64,000 bases of DNA. It comes from Streptomyces sp. NBC_00440 (GTDB lineage Bacteria > Actinomycetota > Actinomycetes > Streptomycetales > Streptomycetaceae). Positions 1 through 9,330 of this stretch are shown here, one piece after another; the first letter of the stretch is position 1, and each line of letters starts with the position of its first letter. Made by a program: the position numbers and the translations under genes. The notes beneath the pieces were generated by a model. That model was given only the letters and a program-made list of their open reading frames with translations, did no database searches and had not been told where the DNA came from. The DNA lies in assembly GCF_036014215.1 (NCBI RefSeq), contig NZ_CP107921.1, positions 1-64,000 on the forward strand, read 5' to 3'.

Positions 1-201
1 ACATCGCTGCGCGATGTGCAAGCGAACACCCGGGCTGCGCCCGGGTGTTGCGCTCACGCTCCGCGTGAGCGCCAACGAGTGGCTGCGCCACTCGTGCAAC
101 CATCCCGCTGCGCGGGATGGTTGACGGCCCGTCCGCTGCGCTCCCGAGCCTCCTTGGGCTGCGCCCAAGTGGCCAGGTTTCCGCTGCGCTCCAACCTGGC
201 C
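1..201. repeat. Archetypal Streptomyces telomere, palindromes II onward
   Basis: At least seven near-adjacent perfect palindromes are visible, most with a TGC loop closed by GC: 1-17, 25-49, 50-72, 75-95, 97-123, 153-169, and 171-179 paired with 193-201. This order and the GCTGCGC loop match the archetypal Streptomyces telomere, whose 3' overhang folds into hairpins that are patched by the terminal protein Tpg with Tap. The outermost palindrome (CCCGCGGAGCGGG in known telomeres) is absent, so base 1 is probably about 17-20 nt inside the true end. GC-rich partial repeats continue to about 290. Confidence 0.93.
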
Positions 202-430
202 AAGCGGGTCCGCTGCGCTCCCCCGCCCAACGGCCCCTCCGGCTTCGCCTCCAGGGCCTCAAGGCCCGCTGACGCGGGCCGGGCTGGCTGCAAGGAGGAG
301 GGGTCGCTCGTTCGTGTGGGTTCTAGTGTATCGCTGCATCAAATTGATGCAGCATGTACCGTTGGCGAAAATATAGGACACCCAACAGTCGCCCAGAGAC
401 CCCTTAATATTCGAGAGGAACGGCCCGTCG

Positions 431-1120
431 ATGACTGGTCACAGCGAATCTATCGGAACGGGCCCCGCGCTGAGCAGCGATTCTGTGCGCAGGGTGAGCC
501 AGTATCAGACGGCGGGCACCAACGCCCGGTTGAAGCTGTTCGCGCTCCTGGAGGCGCAGGGCGTGCCCGCGGCTGAGGCGGACGACCTGCTGGCCTCCCT
601 GGAGGCCGGAGCGGTCGCCGGGGCCGCCGGCGAGGTGGTCGAGTTGGACGGCATGGCGCCGGCCTGCCGGGGCCCGGTCTTCGAGAACGGCTGGGACGAA
701 GGCGTAACGGCCGTGAGCGAGGCCCTGGTGGGCATCGCGGACCGTGACTGGTCCCGGCGTGCCGGCAGGTCGGCCGGGGCCGCTGAGCTGGCCGTGCATC
801 TGGCGGGCGTGAGGCGGCGTGAGCGGTCGGACCTTGTTCGGCTGGAGAGGTTCGTCCGGGGGACTGTGCTGCCGCGCACGCATCCGAACACCACGCAGTG
901 GCGCCGGGTGCTGGCGGCGCTGGGCGAGGCCGGCGCTCTGTGCACCGCGCGAACCGTGAACAGCGACGGGGACTACGTCGTCTGCACACTCAATGCCGGC
1001 CACTACGACCCGGACGACAAGCCTCCCTTCAAAGACGGAAAGCCCGGCGGCTGGCACAAGGCGGATGCGTCGATCTGGAATGACTCGGGCGCGGCCTGCA
1101 CTCCGCACGCGGCCCTCTGA
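431..1120 (+). CDS. Telomere-adjacent hypothetical protein
   Basis: A 229-residue protein, the outermost gene of the replicon. The ATG follows a GAGAGGA motif about 12 bases upstream. No enzyme motif is recognised. The N-terminal half is Ala/Glu-rich and probably helical. The C-terminal part has paired cysteines and a GHYDP / PGGWH segment of a kind I have seen in Streptomyces small proteins of unknown role. It points towards the chromosome centre, and the helicase gene starts 36 bases after its stop, so the two are probably co-transcribed. High third-position GC supports coding. Function unknown. Confidence 0.7.
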   Translation: MTGHSESIGTGPALSSDSVRRVSQYQTAGTNARLKLFALLEAQGVPAAEADDLLASLEAGAVAGAAGEVVELDGMAPACRGPVFENGWDEGVTAVSEALVGIADRDWSRRAGRSAGAAELAVHLAGVRRRERSDLVRLERFVRGTVLPRTHPNTTQWRRVLAALGEAGALCTARTVNSDGDYVVCTLNAGHYDPDDKPPFKDGKPGGWHKADASIWNDSGAACTPHAAL

Positions 1121-1156
1121 AAGACATCAGGGACAAGTATTAGGGAGGGCTTGAAA

Positions 1157-3826
1157 ATGCTTTTGGTTCCGCTCAAGGAACACCAGGTCGACCAGAAGTT
1201 GAGTTTTCGTAACTGGGTTGGATTTCCTGCAAGATCGCCTGTTCCTCCGGAAGGGGCGCGTGCGATGGGGGTGTCTGCGACCGGGTCCGGCAAGACGATC
1301 ACCACCGCTGCATGCGCTCTGGAGTACTTCCCGGGCGGGCGGATTCTGGTGATGGTGCCCACGCTGGACCTGATCGTGCAGAGTGCCCAGTCCTGGCGGC
1401 GGGTCGGGCACCGGGCGCCGATGGTCGCAGTCTGCTCGGTGGACAAGGACGAGGTCCTGGAGCAGCTCGGAGTGCGCACCACCACCAACCCGATCCAGCT
1501 CGCCCTGTGGGCCGGGACCGGGCCGGTGGTCGTGTTCGCCACCTACGCCTCCCTCGTGGACCGCGAGGACCCCGCCGACGTCACTGGTCGCCGGACTGTC
1601 CCTGGGCCGTTGGAATCGGCTCTGGCCGGCGGGGAGCGGCTGTACGGGCAGCGGATGGCTCCGTTTGACCTGGCCATTCTGGACGAGGGGCACATGACGG
1701 CCGGAGACATGGGGCGGCCGTGGGCGGCGATCCACGACAACAGTCGGATCCCTGTCGACTTCCGGCTCTACCTGACCGCCACCCCGCGGATCCTCGCCGC
1801 GCCCCGGCCGCAGCGCGGGCGGGACGGCCGGGAGGTGGTGATCGCGTCGATGGAGGATGACTCCAGCACCTACGGCACCCGGATTTTTGATCTCGGTCTG
1901 GCGGAGGCAGTGGAACGCTCGATCCTTGCGGGGTTCGAGATCGACGTGCTGGAGATCCGCGACCCGGACCCGGTCCTGGGCCTGTCCGGGGACACCCTGC
2001 GTGGCCGGCGCATGGCCCTGCTCCAAGCGGCGCTGCTGGAGCACGCGGCGCAGCAGAATCTGCACACCACCATGGTGTTCCACCAGCGGGTGGAGGAGGC
2101 GGCCGCGTTCGCCGAGCAGATGCCGCGCACGGCCGCCGAACTGTATACCGCCGAGGCCTCCGCGGCGGCGCTGGCCGGGGCGGAGGAACTGCCCGCGTCG
2201 TCGATCGATGCTGAGCTGTACGAGCTGGAGGAGGCCCGTCACGTGCCTCCGGACCGGGTATGGGCGGACTGGCTGTGCGGGGACCATCCCATCGCGCACC
2301 GGCGTGCGGTGATCCACCGGTTCGCCAACGGCATCAACGCCCAGAACCGACGCGTACACCGGGCGTTCCTCTCCTCGGTACGGGCGCTCGGGGTCGGGGT
2401 CGATATCACCGGACTGCGCGGGGTCGAGGCCGTGTGCATCGTCGGCTCGCGCAGCTCCCAGGTCGACGTCGTTCAGAACATCGGACGCGCCCTGCGCCCC
2501 AACCCGGACGGCACGACCAAGACCGCCCGGATCATCATCCCTGTCTTCCTCCAGCCCGAGGAGGACCCGAAGGACATGATCGCCTCGGCCAGCTACCAAC
2601 CCCTGGTCGACATCCTCCAAGCCCTGCGCTCGCACTCGGAACGCATGGTCGACCAGCTCGCCTCCCACGCCCTGACCCGCGGCGCCGAGCGGCGGCGCAT
2701 CCACGTCCGCCCCACCCCCGCGACCGGGGCGCAGAACGGAGACGGGCAAGAGGCGAGCGACGAGGCGCAGCAGGAGGTCGACCGGGTCACCTCGGTCGTG
2801 GTCAACTTTGCTTCTCCCCGGGACGCCGCCAACATCGCTGCTCTGACCCGCTGCCGCGTCATCCGGCCCGAATCCCTCGTCTGGCTGGAGGGCTACCAAG
2901 CCCTCATCCGCTGGCGTACCGAGAACGAGATCACCGGCCTGTACGCCGTGCCGTACGACACCGAGACCGCAGTCGGCGTGACGAAGGACTACCCCCTGGG
3001 CCGGTGGGTGCACCAGCAACGCCGCGCCCAGCGCACAGGCGAACTCGACCCCCACCGCAAGGAGCTCCTCGACGACGCCGGGATGGTGTGGGAACCCGGC
3101 GACGAAGCGTGGGAGAACAAACTCGCCGCGTTCCGGTCCTACCGGCGAGCCACCGGACACCTCGCACCCCGGCAGGACGCCGTCTGGGGCGAGGGCGAGG
3201 CGATGGTGCCCATCGGGCAGCACCTGGCGAACCTCCGGCGGAAGGGGCAGAAGAACGGCCTGGGCAAGGACCCGGAGCGAGCGGCGGTGCGTGCCGCGCA
3301 GCTGGCGGCGATCGACCCGGACTGGAACTGCCCCTGGCCGCTCGACTGGCAGCGGCACTACCGCGTCCTCTCCGACCTCGCCGACGCCGACGGCCACCTG
3401 CCCGACATCCAACCCGGCGTGCTCTTCGAGGGCGACGACATCGGACGATGGCTCATGCGGCAAAGAGAAGCGAGCACCTGGACACAGTTCTCCGCCGAAC
3501 AGCAGGAACGGCTGACAACGCTGGGGGTGCAGCCCACTGAGACCCCGTCTCCTGCCCCGGCGGCAACGCCTGCGGCGAAGGGGCCGGGCAAAGCGCAGCA
3601 GGCGTTCCAGCGTGGACTGGCAGCCCTCACCCAGTGGGTAGAGCGGGAGGGTGCCCACCGGCCGGTACCCCGCAGCCACGCTGAGGAGATCGCGGTTGAC
3701 GGCGAGACGGAGCCGGTGGTCGTCAAGCTAGGCGTGTGGGTATCGAACACCCGCGCGAGGCGCGACAAGCTCACCCCGGAGCAGCTGGACGCGCTACGGG
3801 GGCTCGGCATGGAATGGGCGGCGTAG
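1157..3826 (+). CDS. Telomere-type superfamily 2 helicase with HA repeats (TtrA-like)
   Basis: An 889-residue SF2 helicase. Walker A ATGSGKT lies near residue 45, the Walker B box reads LDEGH near 176, motif III TATP near 208, and motif VI QNIGRALRP near 440. After about residue 560 come several helicase-associated (HA) repeats, each with conserved Trp and a L(G)xW(V/L) core, ending in a final repeat at 790-889. Helicases of this layout sit next to Streptomyces telomeres (TtrA family, linked to transfer of linear replicons). ATG at 1157 is chosen over TTG at 1151 because GGAGGG (1144-1149) is seven bases from the ATG but one from the TTG. The next gene starts 16 bases downstream. Confidence 0.88.
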   Translation: MLLVPLKEHQVDQKLSFRNWVGFPARSPVPPEGARAMGVSATGSGKTITTAACALEYFPGGRILVMVPTLDLIVQSAQSWRRVGHRAPMVAVCSVDKDEVLEQLGVRTTTNPIQLALWAGTGPVVVFATYASLVDREDPADVTGRRTVPGPLESALAGGERLYGQRMAPFDLAILDEGHMTAGDMGRPWAAIHDNSRIPVDFRLYLTATPRILAAPRPQRGRDGREVVIASMEDDSSTYGTRIFDLGLAEAVERSILAGFEIDVLEIRDPDPVLGLSGDTLRGRRMALLQAALLEHAAQQNLHTTMVFHQRVEEAAAFAEQMPRTAAELYTAEASAAALAGAEELPASSIDAELYELEEARHVPPDRVWADWLCGDHPIAHRRAVIHRFANGINAQNRRVHRAFLSSVRALGVGVDITGLRGVEAVCIVGSRSSQVDVVQNIGRALRPNPDGTTKTARIIIPVFLQPEEDPKDMIASASYQPLVDILQALRSHSERMVDQLASHALTRGAERRRIHVRPTPATGAQNGDGQEASDEAQQEVDRVTSVVVNFASPRDAANIAALTRCRVIRPESLVWLEGYQALIRWRTENEITGLYAVPYDTETAVGVTKDYPLGRWVHQQRRAQRTGELDPHRKELLDDAGMVWEPGDEAWENKLAAFRSYRRATGHLAPRQDAVWGEGEAMVPIGQHLANLRRKGQKNGLGKDPERAAVRAAQLAAIDPDWNCPWPLDWQRHYRVLSDLADADGHLPDIQPGVLFEGDDIGRWLMRQREASTWTQFSAEQQERLTTLGVQPTETPSPAPAATPAAKGPGKAQQAFQRGLAALTQWVEREGAHRPVPRSHAEEIAVDGETEPVVVKLGVWVSNTRARRDKLTPEQLDALRGLGMEWAA

Positions 3827-3842
3827 AGGCAGTGGGAGCCCT

Positions 3843-6233
3843 ATGCCGGTCGCGCACGCCGGTGAAGCTGTGGAGTGTCAAGTGACGGATTCGTTTTCCT
3901 CGTGGCCTGTGTCCGGTGTCGTCCGGCTGGCCCCGGTGGCAGGTGAAACGACGATGTCATTCGTGAATCGGCTGGCCTCTCGCTACAACGTCACTGTGAC
4001 GGGCCTGTTGTCTGCGATGGCGGGCCCTGGCGTGCGTGGTGTCTGGGGAGAGGGCTGTCTCGTCGGCGAGTTGTTCCTGGCGTCCGCGGTGCGGCGCCGG
4101 CTGGCTTCCTTCTGCCAGGTGCCGGAGTCGCATCTGTCCCGCGCGCTGCCTTCCTGGGATGGGGGCGCTGACGCGAAGGCGAACGGTGACCAGCCGAACG
4201 TGCGCTTCGCCTCCGGCAGCACAGTTCCTGCCGTCATGCTGGGATGCCGTCTGTGTACGGCGGCCCGGACAGGCGCTCCCTGGTCTGTCCGTCTGTACTG
4301 CGACCTGCGTTCAAGGATCTGCATCAGGCACCAGTGCTGGTCCCTCGACTCACTGGCGCTGGACAGAGCCACGCTGGTCGAAGGCCAGGTGAGCCTCTCC
4401 GGGCTACCGGAGGTGATACGTGCGCACGAGCGCCTTCTGCCGATGCTGCGCCGTAGGGGCTCGTGCGAGAGCGCTTTTGCCGTGGCCCAGGCGGTCGTTG
4501 CCTCCTGGTGGGACGCGGGCCGGCGGGACGAAGTGATCTGGCCGGCGCGTCTTGGTCGTGTCTGTGCCGATCTCCCCGAGGGTGAGGTGGCGGTGCTCGC
4601 CCGGGACGTGGTGACGTATCCCGAGGCTGTCGCGGTCACGACGGTTCTATGTGACCGGTTGTGGCGACAACGCGTATTAGAGGACACGCACGGTCAGATG
4701 CCGCACACGTTGGCCGAGGTTCCCCGTCTGCTGACCGAGCTGGCTCGCCGTCTGGGCCGCCCGTGGCTGGTGGAACAGCTTGCCTCCTCCAGTGCAGGAG
4801 CCTTGTTCGCCTGGGTGCGGGCGTGTGTGCGGCGGGAGCGCGGAGCAGTGTCCGAGGAAGAGGTGTGGGCGGTTCCGGTCGCGCACCGGCCTCGTGGGCT
4901 TGCGGCGCAGCTGCGGGAGTTGCGCCTCCAGCACGTCGGCAGTGCTCCGGTAGGAGGAAGGCAGTCCCGTGCAGAGCAGGCGTATCAGGTCGGCTTGGCA
5001 CACGCCCGTTCCTACGCGGCGCGTCACGGGCATCTCGCTGTTCCCAAGTACGGCCGTCACGAGGGTTTTGCTCTGGGGCCGTGGCTGGCCAATCAGAGAA
5101 CCGGAGTAGCAGCGCTCCCCATCGAGCGGGCGCAGGCGTTGCATCGCATCGATCCCTGGTGGAATGGTCCCTGGCCCATCTCCTGGCGACGGACGTACCA
5201 CCGCGCCCTGGTACACGTTCAAAAGCATGGCCTCGTTGACGCCACGGCAGGATTCCCCGGCACCAGCCTCGCCTTGGGCGAGTGGCTCCATGAGCAGTGT
5301 TCCCGGTACGACGACCTCCACGTGGGCCAGCAACGCCTGCTCGCAGATCTCGGAATCCGGCCCGCGCACGCCCGCTCAGCACGCCCTCGCCGTAACAGCC
5401 TTGCTCAGGCCTTCGCGGCCGGCCTGGACTACGCCCGAGCCTTTGCCGCCGTCCACGGCCACCTCGCCACGTCCAAGAGCACGCGGCAGGACGGTTTTCC
5501 TCTTGGGCAGTGGCTGATGAGCCAACGCAGCCGGGCCCGTATGGCGGAGAAGGAAACCGACCGGAGCCGTGCACTGTCCGCCATCGACCCGTGGTGGAAC
5601 CCGCCGTGGCCCATGGCATGGCAACGCGCCTACCACCACGCCCGCAAGCAGTGCGGCAGCAATCAGCTGCTGGTGCCGGGGGATGGCTTCGCCGGGGTGG
5701 GGGCGTCTGCCAGATCATGGCTGTACGCGCAGTGCGCCCTGTTCGAAGAGCTCCACCCCCGCCAGCAAGATCTACTGCGGGAGATGGGCGTCACCGCCGA
5801 GGCCGCACAAGCGAGGCAGACCGCGTGGTACCACCCCACCGGCGCCCGGATCGACTTCGCCGTGGGCTTGGCCCATGCCCGGGACTACGTCGGCGTTCAC
5901 GGCCACCTGGCGCTGCCGCACCCCGTTCAGCACAACGGGTTCCCGCTGGGAAGGTGGCTCACCAGCAAACGCGGAGAGGCCGGAGCCCACGCGCGCCGCA
6001 CACCGGCTCCGTGGCCGGGCATGCAGGCCCTCGCTGCTCTGGATCCGTGGTGGTTCCCTCCGTGGGCGTTCGCCTGGCAGCGCGACTACCACCATCTGCG
6101 TCTCCTGCTCATCGCCGGCCTCGAACCACCGCCCAAGCTGCGCTCCTGGTTCAGCGAGCAACTCGCTCAACGCCACGCCTTGTTGCCCGGCCAACAGCGG
6201 CTCCTGCAGGAACTGAGAACCTCCCTGGTCTGA
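3843..6233 (+). CDS. TniQ-like protein fused to helicase-associated repeats
   Basis: A 796-residue protein with two parts. Residues 20-350 resemble TniQ: a start of the form RLAP..GETTMSFVNRLA, a Cys-x2-Cys and later Cys/His/Trp knuckle around 135-170, and a DVVTYPEA stretch that is matched in the tniQ gene at 11.2 kb. Residues 375-796 hold three HA repeats of about 125 residues, each with a HGHLAxP motif, a (I/L)DPWWxxPWPxxW motif and a closing QQRLLxxLGI-like helix, the same kind carried by the upstream helicase. TniQ proteins choose target sites in Tn7-like systems; HA repeats probably bind DNA. A TTA codon (residue 279) suggests bldA-dependent expression. The fusion is unusual. Confidence 0.72.
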   Translation: MPVAHAGEAVECQVTDSFSSWPVSGVVRLAPVAGETTMSFVNRLASRYNVTVTGLLSAMAGPGVRGVWGEGCLVGELFLASAVRRRLASFCQVPESHLSRALPSWDGGADAKANGDQPNVRFASGSTVPAVMLGCRLCTAARTGAPWSVRLYCDLRSRICIRHQCWSLDSLALDRATLVEGQVSLSGLPEVIRAHERLLPMLRRRGSCESAFAVAQAVVASWWDAGRRDEVIWPARLGRVCADLPEGEVAVLARDVVTYPEAVAVTTVLCDRLWRQRVLEDTHGQMPHTLAEVPRLLTELARRLGRPWLVEQLASSSAGALFAWVRACVRRERGAVSEEEVWAVPVAHRPRGLAAQLRELRLQHVGSAPVGGRQSRAEQAYQVGLAHARSYAARHGHLAVPKYGRHEGFALGPWLANQRTGVAALPIERAQALHRIDPWWNGPWPISWRRTYHRALVHVQKHGLVDATAGFPGTSLALGEWLHEQCSRYDDLHVGQQRLLADLGIRPAHARSARPRRNSLAQAFAAGLDYARAFAAVHGHLATSKSTRQDGFPLGQWLMSQRSRARMAEKETDRSRALSAIDPWWNPPWPMAWQRAYHHARKQCGSNQLLVPGDGFAGVGASARSWLYAQCALFEELHPRQQDLLREMGVTAEAAQARQTAWYHPTGARIDFAVGLAHARDYVGVHGHLALPHPVQHNGFPLGRWLTSKRGEAGAHARRTPAPWPGMQALAALDPWWFPPWAFAWQRDYHHLRLLLIAGLEPPPKLRSWFSEQLAQRHALLPGQQRLLQELRTSLV

Positions 6234-6239
6234 CCACGG

Positions 6240-7190
6240 GTGCAGGAGCTCGGCGTCGCGGCCGCCGTTCACCCGTTCGGGTGGCGGATCCAGATCACGG
6301 CGTTCAGCAGCCACCCATGCACTTGGCTGTTGAGTGTGGAGGGGCACGAGCACGGCAGGCGGGTGCAGCAGGCTACCGCAGGGGGCGGCGGTGCGGGAAT
6401 CGAGGCCGCGTTCGTCACGGCCGCCGGGCAGTTGACGCAGTTGCCGTGGGATCAGGCGACGGCATCGGTGCGGTTCGAGGACCTCGCGCCGGTATCCGCG
6501 TTTCCGGTCGTTCCGGGCCGCCGGTGGGGGCCGGGCTGGTGGTGGTCGGCGACCACCGGACGGCACGTCGTACACGGTTCGGCAGCAATGCGCACCCAGC
6601 TGATGGTCCTGGACCGGAATCCGGACGTGACCGGCCTGTCCGCACGTCCGGTACGGCTGCTGTGGCGGGATCCCGACGGGCGGGTGCGCTCGTGGGTGCC
6701 TCAGTTGTTCGCCCGGTACACCGAAGGCACCGGCCTGCTCGCCGACTGCCCCTCCAGCCCGACCACCGGGGCAGACAGGGCGCAGCGGGCGCGGATGGTC
6801 CTGGAGGCGGCGTGTGCCCGCGTGGGCTGGGCTTACCGGCGCCTTGAGCCACCTCCAGCGGTGGTGGCGGCGAACTTGCGGTGGCTGGCCGGCTACCGCC
6901 ACCCACGTAATCAGGGCCCGCCCGGGCTGCGGGCCACGCTGGCCGAAGCGTTCGCCGGGCCCCGGCCGCTGGCCGGCGGCGCAGCCGCAGTAGGCGATCC
7001 GCTGCAAGTGCTGCCGGCTGTCTATCACGCGCTGTGGTGCGGGCATCTGACGACGCCTCTTGATGAGCCGCTGCACGAGGAGGCGCTGGTCTGCTCTGAC
7101 GCAGAACGCATTGGTGGGGGCGTCGAAAAGCAGCTGGGCGCCGGCGGCAGCCAAGGAAGGGGCGAGCGCAGTGGGCAGCACACTCGGTAG
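6240..7190 (+). CDS. tnsA: TnsA-like transposase endonuclease subunit, active site altered
   Basis: A 316-residue relative of the actinobacterial TnsA-like endonuclease subunit, recognised by PGWWWSATTGRHV, LDRNPDVTG, LFARYTEGTGLLADC and NLRWLAGYRHPR. TnsA cuts the 5' strands at transposon ends in cut-and-paste Tn7-like elements. In relatives I recall, a Glu sits in the helix before LDxxPDV and an Asp follows a Pro before the FAR strand. Here these places read SAAM and PQ (Gln155), so catalysis looks doubtful. GTG 6240 is the first start after the previous stop but has no clear ribosome site; a later start is possible. The end overlaps tnsB by 20 bases. Confidence 0.72.
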   Translation: MQELGVAAAVHPFGWRIQITAFSSHPCTWLLSVEGHEHGRRVQQATAGGGGAGIEAAFVTAAGQLTQLPWDQATASVRFEDLAPVSAFPVVPGRRWGPGWWWSATTGRHVVHGSAAMRTQLMVLDRNPDVTGLSARPVRLLWRDPDGRVRSWVPQLFARYTEGTGLLADCPSSPTTGADRAQRARMVLEAACARVGWAYRRLEPPPAVVAANLRWLAGYRHPRNQGPPGLRATLAEAFAGPRPLAGGAAAVGDPLQVLPAVYHALWCGHLTTPLDEPLHEEALVCSDAERIGGGVEKQLGAGGSQGRGERSGQHTR

Positions 7191-9330
7191 GAGCCCGCGG
7201 CCGGTGGTGGAGGTCGGCGCGCACGTCGCCTACCGGGGACAGACCTGGCAGGTCGCCGCCTTGCAGGGCCAGCAGGTCTACCTGCTGCAGGAGGACGGCA
7301 CCGAAACGAGCCTGCTGCTGGGGCGGTTGTTCGCCGACCCGGGCTTCGAAGTAGTGGGCGCGCGGGCGCCGGACGCGGTGCCGCAGTGGGGACTGTTCGA
7401 GACCGTTCCGGTGGCGGCCCAGCAGCGGGCGCTGGCCTGGCTGCCCCATATCCGGGAAGTGGAGACCGGGCTGCCGCATGCCCCGGGCAGCCGTGACGCC
7501 CAGACGATGCGGCCGGAGTACGACCCCGAGCGGTGGACGCTGGCGCAGCGGGACGCGGCCAAGGCGAAGGAACTGGCAGCGCTCGGCTTCGCCCGGGTGA
7601 CGCCTACGACGGTGCAGCGGATGCGGCACGCCTACCGCAAGCAGGGTTTGTGGGGGCTGGTCGACAAGCGTGCGGTGCCGGCCCGTGGGCGTCATCCGAC
7701 GGGGTATGCCGACGAGCGGGTCGTGGCTGCTGTGCTGGAGGCGCTGCGGCGCCAGCGGGGCCGGTCGAAGGGAACGGTGAAGGGACTGCAGGTACTGGTC
7801 GGGCAGATCCTGGAGGATACGCACGGGCGCGGGGTGGTGGAGATGCCGTCGCGGTCGTCGTTCTACCGGCTGGTGAGTGTGCTGGCCGACCCGGCCGATC
7901 GTCCGGGTCGGCCCGCGCGTACCGCCACCGCACCCGCCCGCGCCTCGTCGGCAGCGCCGGTGGTGCTGCGGCCCGGGGAGCAGGTGCAGATCGACACCAC
8001 CCGTCTGGACATCATGGCCGTCCTCGAGGGCGGCAGCCTGGGCCGGCCGGAGCTGACGATCGCCGTCGACGTCGCCACCCGCTCCATCCTGGCCGCCATC
8101 CTGCGCCCGCACAGCACCAAAGCCGTCGACGCCGCCCTCCTCCTGGCGGAAATGGCTGTTCCCCACCCTGCTCGGCCGACCTGGCCCACCTCGCTTCACC
8201 TGTCGCGGGCCGAAGTGCCCTTTGAGCGGATGCTGTCGCTGGACAAGCGCCTGGAGGGCGCGGCCGCGCGGCCGGTGATCGTGCCCGAGACGATTGTCGT
8301 CGACCGCGGCAAGATCTACCTCTCGCAGGGCTTCGTCGCCGCCTGCGAGACGCTCGGGGTAAACGTGCAGCCCGCTCCACCGAGACGGCCGCAGGCCAAG
8401 GCCGTGGTGGAGCGGACCTTCGGCTCGATCAACGACCTGTTCTGCCAGCACGTCGCCGGCCACACCGGATCCAACCCCCAGCGCCGCGGCTCCAAGACCG
8501 CGGCCGAGGCCCGCTGGACGATTGGGCAGCTGCAGGACTTCCTCGACGAGTGGATCACCTGCGGCTGGCAGAACCGTCCCCACGACGGACTGCGCCACCC
8601 CGTCCTGCCCAAAACCGCCCTCACCCCGAACCAAATGTGGGCCGCACTGATCACCATCAGCGGCTACGTGCCTGTGCCGCTGACCGGGGCCGACTACCTC
8701 GAACTGCTGCCCGTGCGCTGGCAGCCCATCACCGAACGCGGCATCCGCCTCGACTACCGCACCTACAACCACGACATCCTCGACCCCCACCGCAGCGAGC
8801 GCTCCCCCATCACCAGCAAGGACGGCAAGTGGGAGGTCCACCACAACCCCCACGACGCCCGCCAGATCTTCGTCCGCCTCACCGACGGACACCTCCACGA
8901 AATCCCCTGGATCCACCGCGACCACGTCCACCAGCCCTTCAACGACGCCATCTGGCGCCACGTCCAGGCCGAGGTCGAACAACGCGGGGACCGGGAGCAG
9001 CATGAGGCCGACCTCGCCGACGCCCTCGACCAGCTCCTGCGCCGCACCCGCCACCCCGCCGAGACCGAGCAGAAAACCCGCCGTCGGAGAGCCTCCCGCG
9101 CCGGTACGGCAGCACAGTTGCCCGATCTTCCAGGCCAACGGCGCCCACTCGACGCAGAGACCGCACCGGCCCCGGCACCGGACTGGAGCGAGAGCCTGGA
9201 CGACCTCATCAGTGTCGATACCGCGGCCGACGAGACCGACGTTAGCGAGCCGGAGGGCGCGAGCGTGCTGCCGCCCGAGGCAGGCGGGTACGGGCTGTGG
9301 GACGCCGAAGCGGAAGCCGAGCAGTGGTGA
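7171..9330 (+). CDS. tnsB: TnsB/Mu-type DDE transposase
   Basis: A 719-residue DDE transposase. After an N-terminal beta-like segment and an HTH region (about 140-230), the catalytic core shows Asp275 in QIDTT, Asp378 in VVDRGKIY and Glu414 in AVVERTFG, a D-D-35-E arrangement. A Mu-type C-terminal beta region and a charged tail, likely the TnsC contact, follow. TnsB binds the transposon ends and joins 3' ends to target. GTG 7171 is preferred because AAGGAAGGGG (7153-7162) lies at correct distance. It overlaps tnsA and its stop overlaps the tnsC start (GTGA). All three catalytic residues are intact. Confidence 0.88.
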   Translation: MGSTLGRSPRPVVEVGAHVAYRGQTWQVAALQGQQVYLLQEDGTETSLLLGRLFADPGFEVVGARAPDAVPQWGLFETVPVAAQQRALAWLPHIREVETGLPHAPGSRDAQTMRPEYDPERWTLAQRDAAKAKELAALGFARVTPTTVQRMRHAYRKQGLWGLVDKRAVPARGRHPTGYADERVVAAVLEALRRQRGRSKGTVKGLQVLVGQILEDTHGRGVVEMPSRSSFYRLVSVLADPADRPGRPARTATAPARASSAAPVVLRPGEQVQIDTTRLDIMAVLEGGSLGRPELTIAVDVATRSILAAILRPHSTKAVDAALLLAEMAVPHPARPTWPTSLHLSRAEVPFERMLSLDKRLEGAAARPVIVPETIVVDRGKIYLSQGFVAACETLGVNVQPAPPRRPQAKAVVERTFGSINDLFCQHVAGHTGSNPQRRGSKTAAEARWTIGQLQDFLDEWITCGWQNRPHDGLRHPVLPKTALTPNQMWAALITISGYVPVPLTGADYLELLPVRWQPITERGIRLDYRTYNHDILDPHRSERSPITSKDGKWEVHHNPHDARQIFVRLTDGHLHEIPWIHRDHVHQPFNDAIWRHVQAEVEQRGDREQHEADLADALDQLLRRTRHPAETEQKTRRRRASRAGTAAQLPDLPGQRRPLDAETAPAPAPDWSESLDDLISVDTAADETDVSEPEGASVLPPEAGGYGLWDAEAEAEQW

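Noticed and set aside
1..201. Repeat cluster considered as CRISPR or REP array
   Set aside because: The units are different palindromes, not identical repeats with spacers, and match the order of a Streptomyces telomere. No cas genes are in the window.
1127..3679. 850-codon open frame on the minus strand opposite the helicase
   Set aside because: Shadow of the helicase in GC-rich DNA; the translation has no family motifs and is Gly/Arg/Val-biased, while the plus frame has all helicase motifs.
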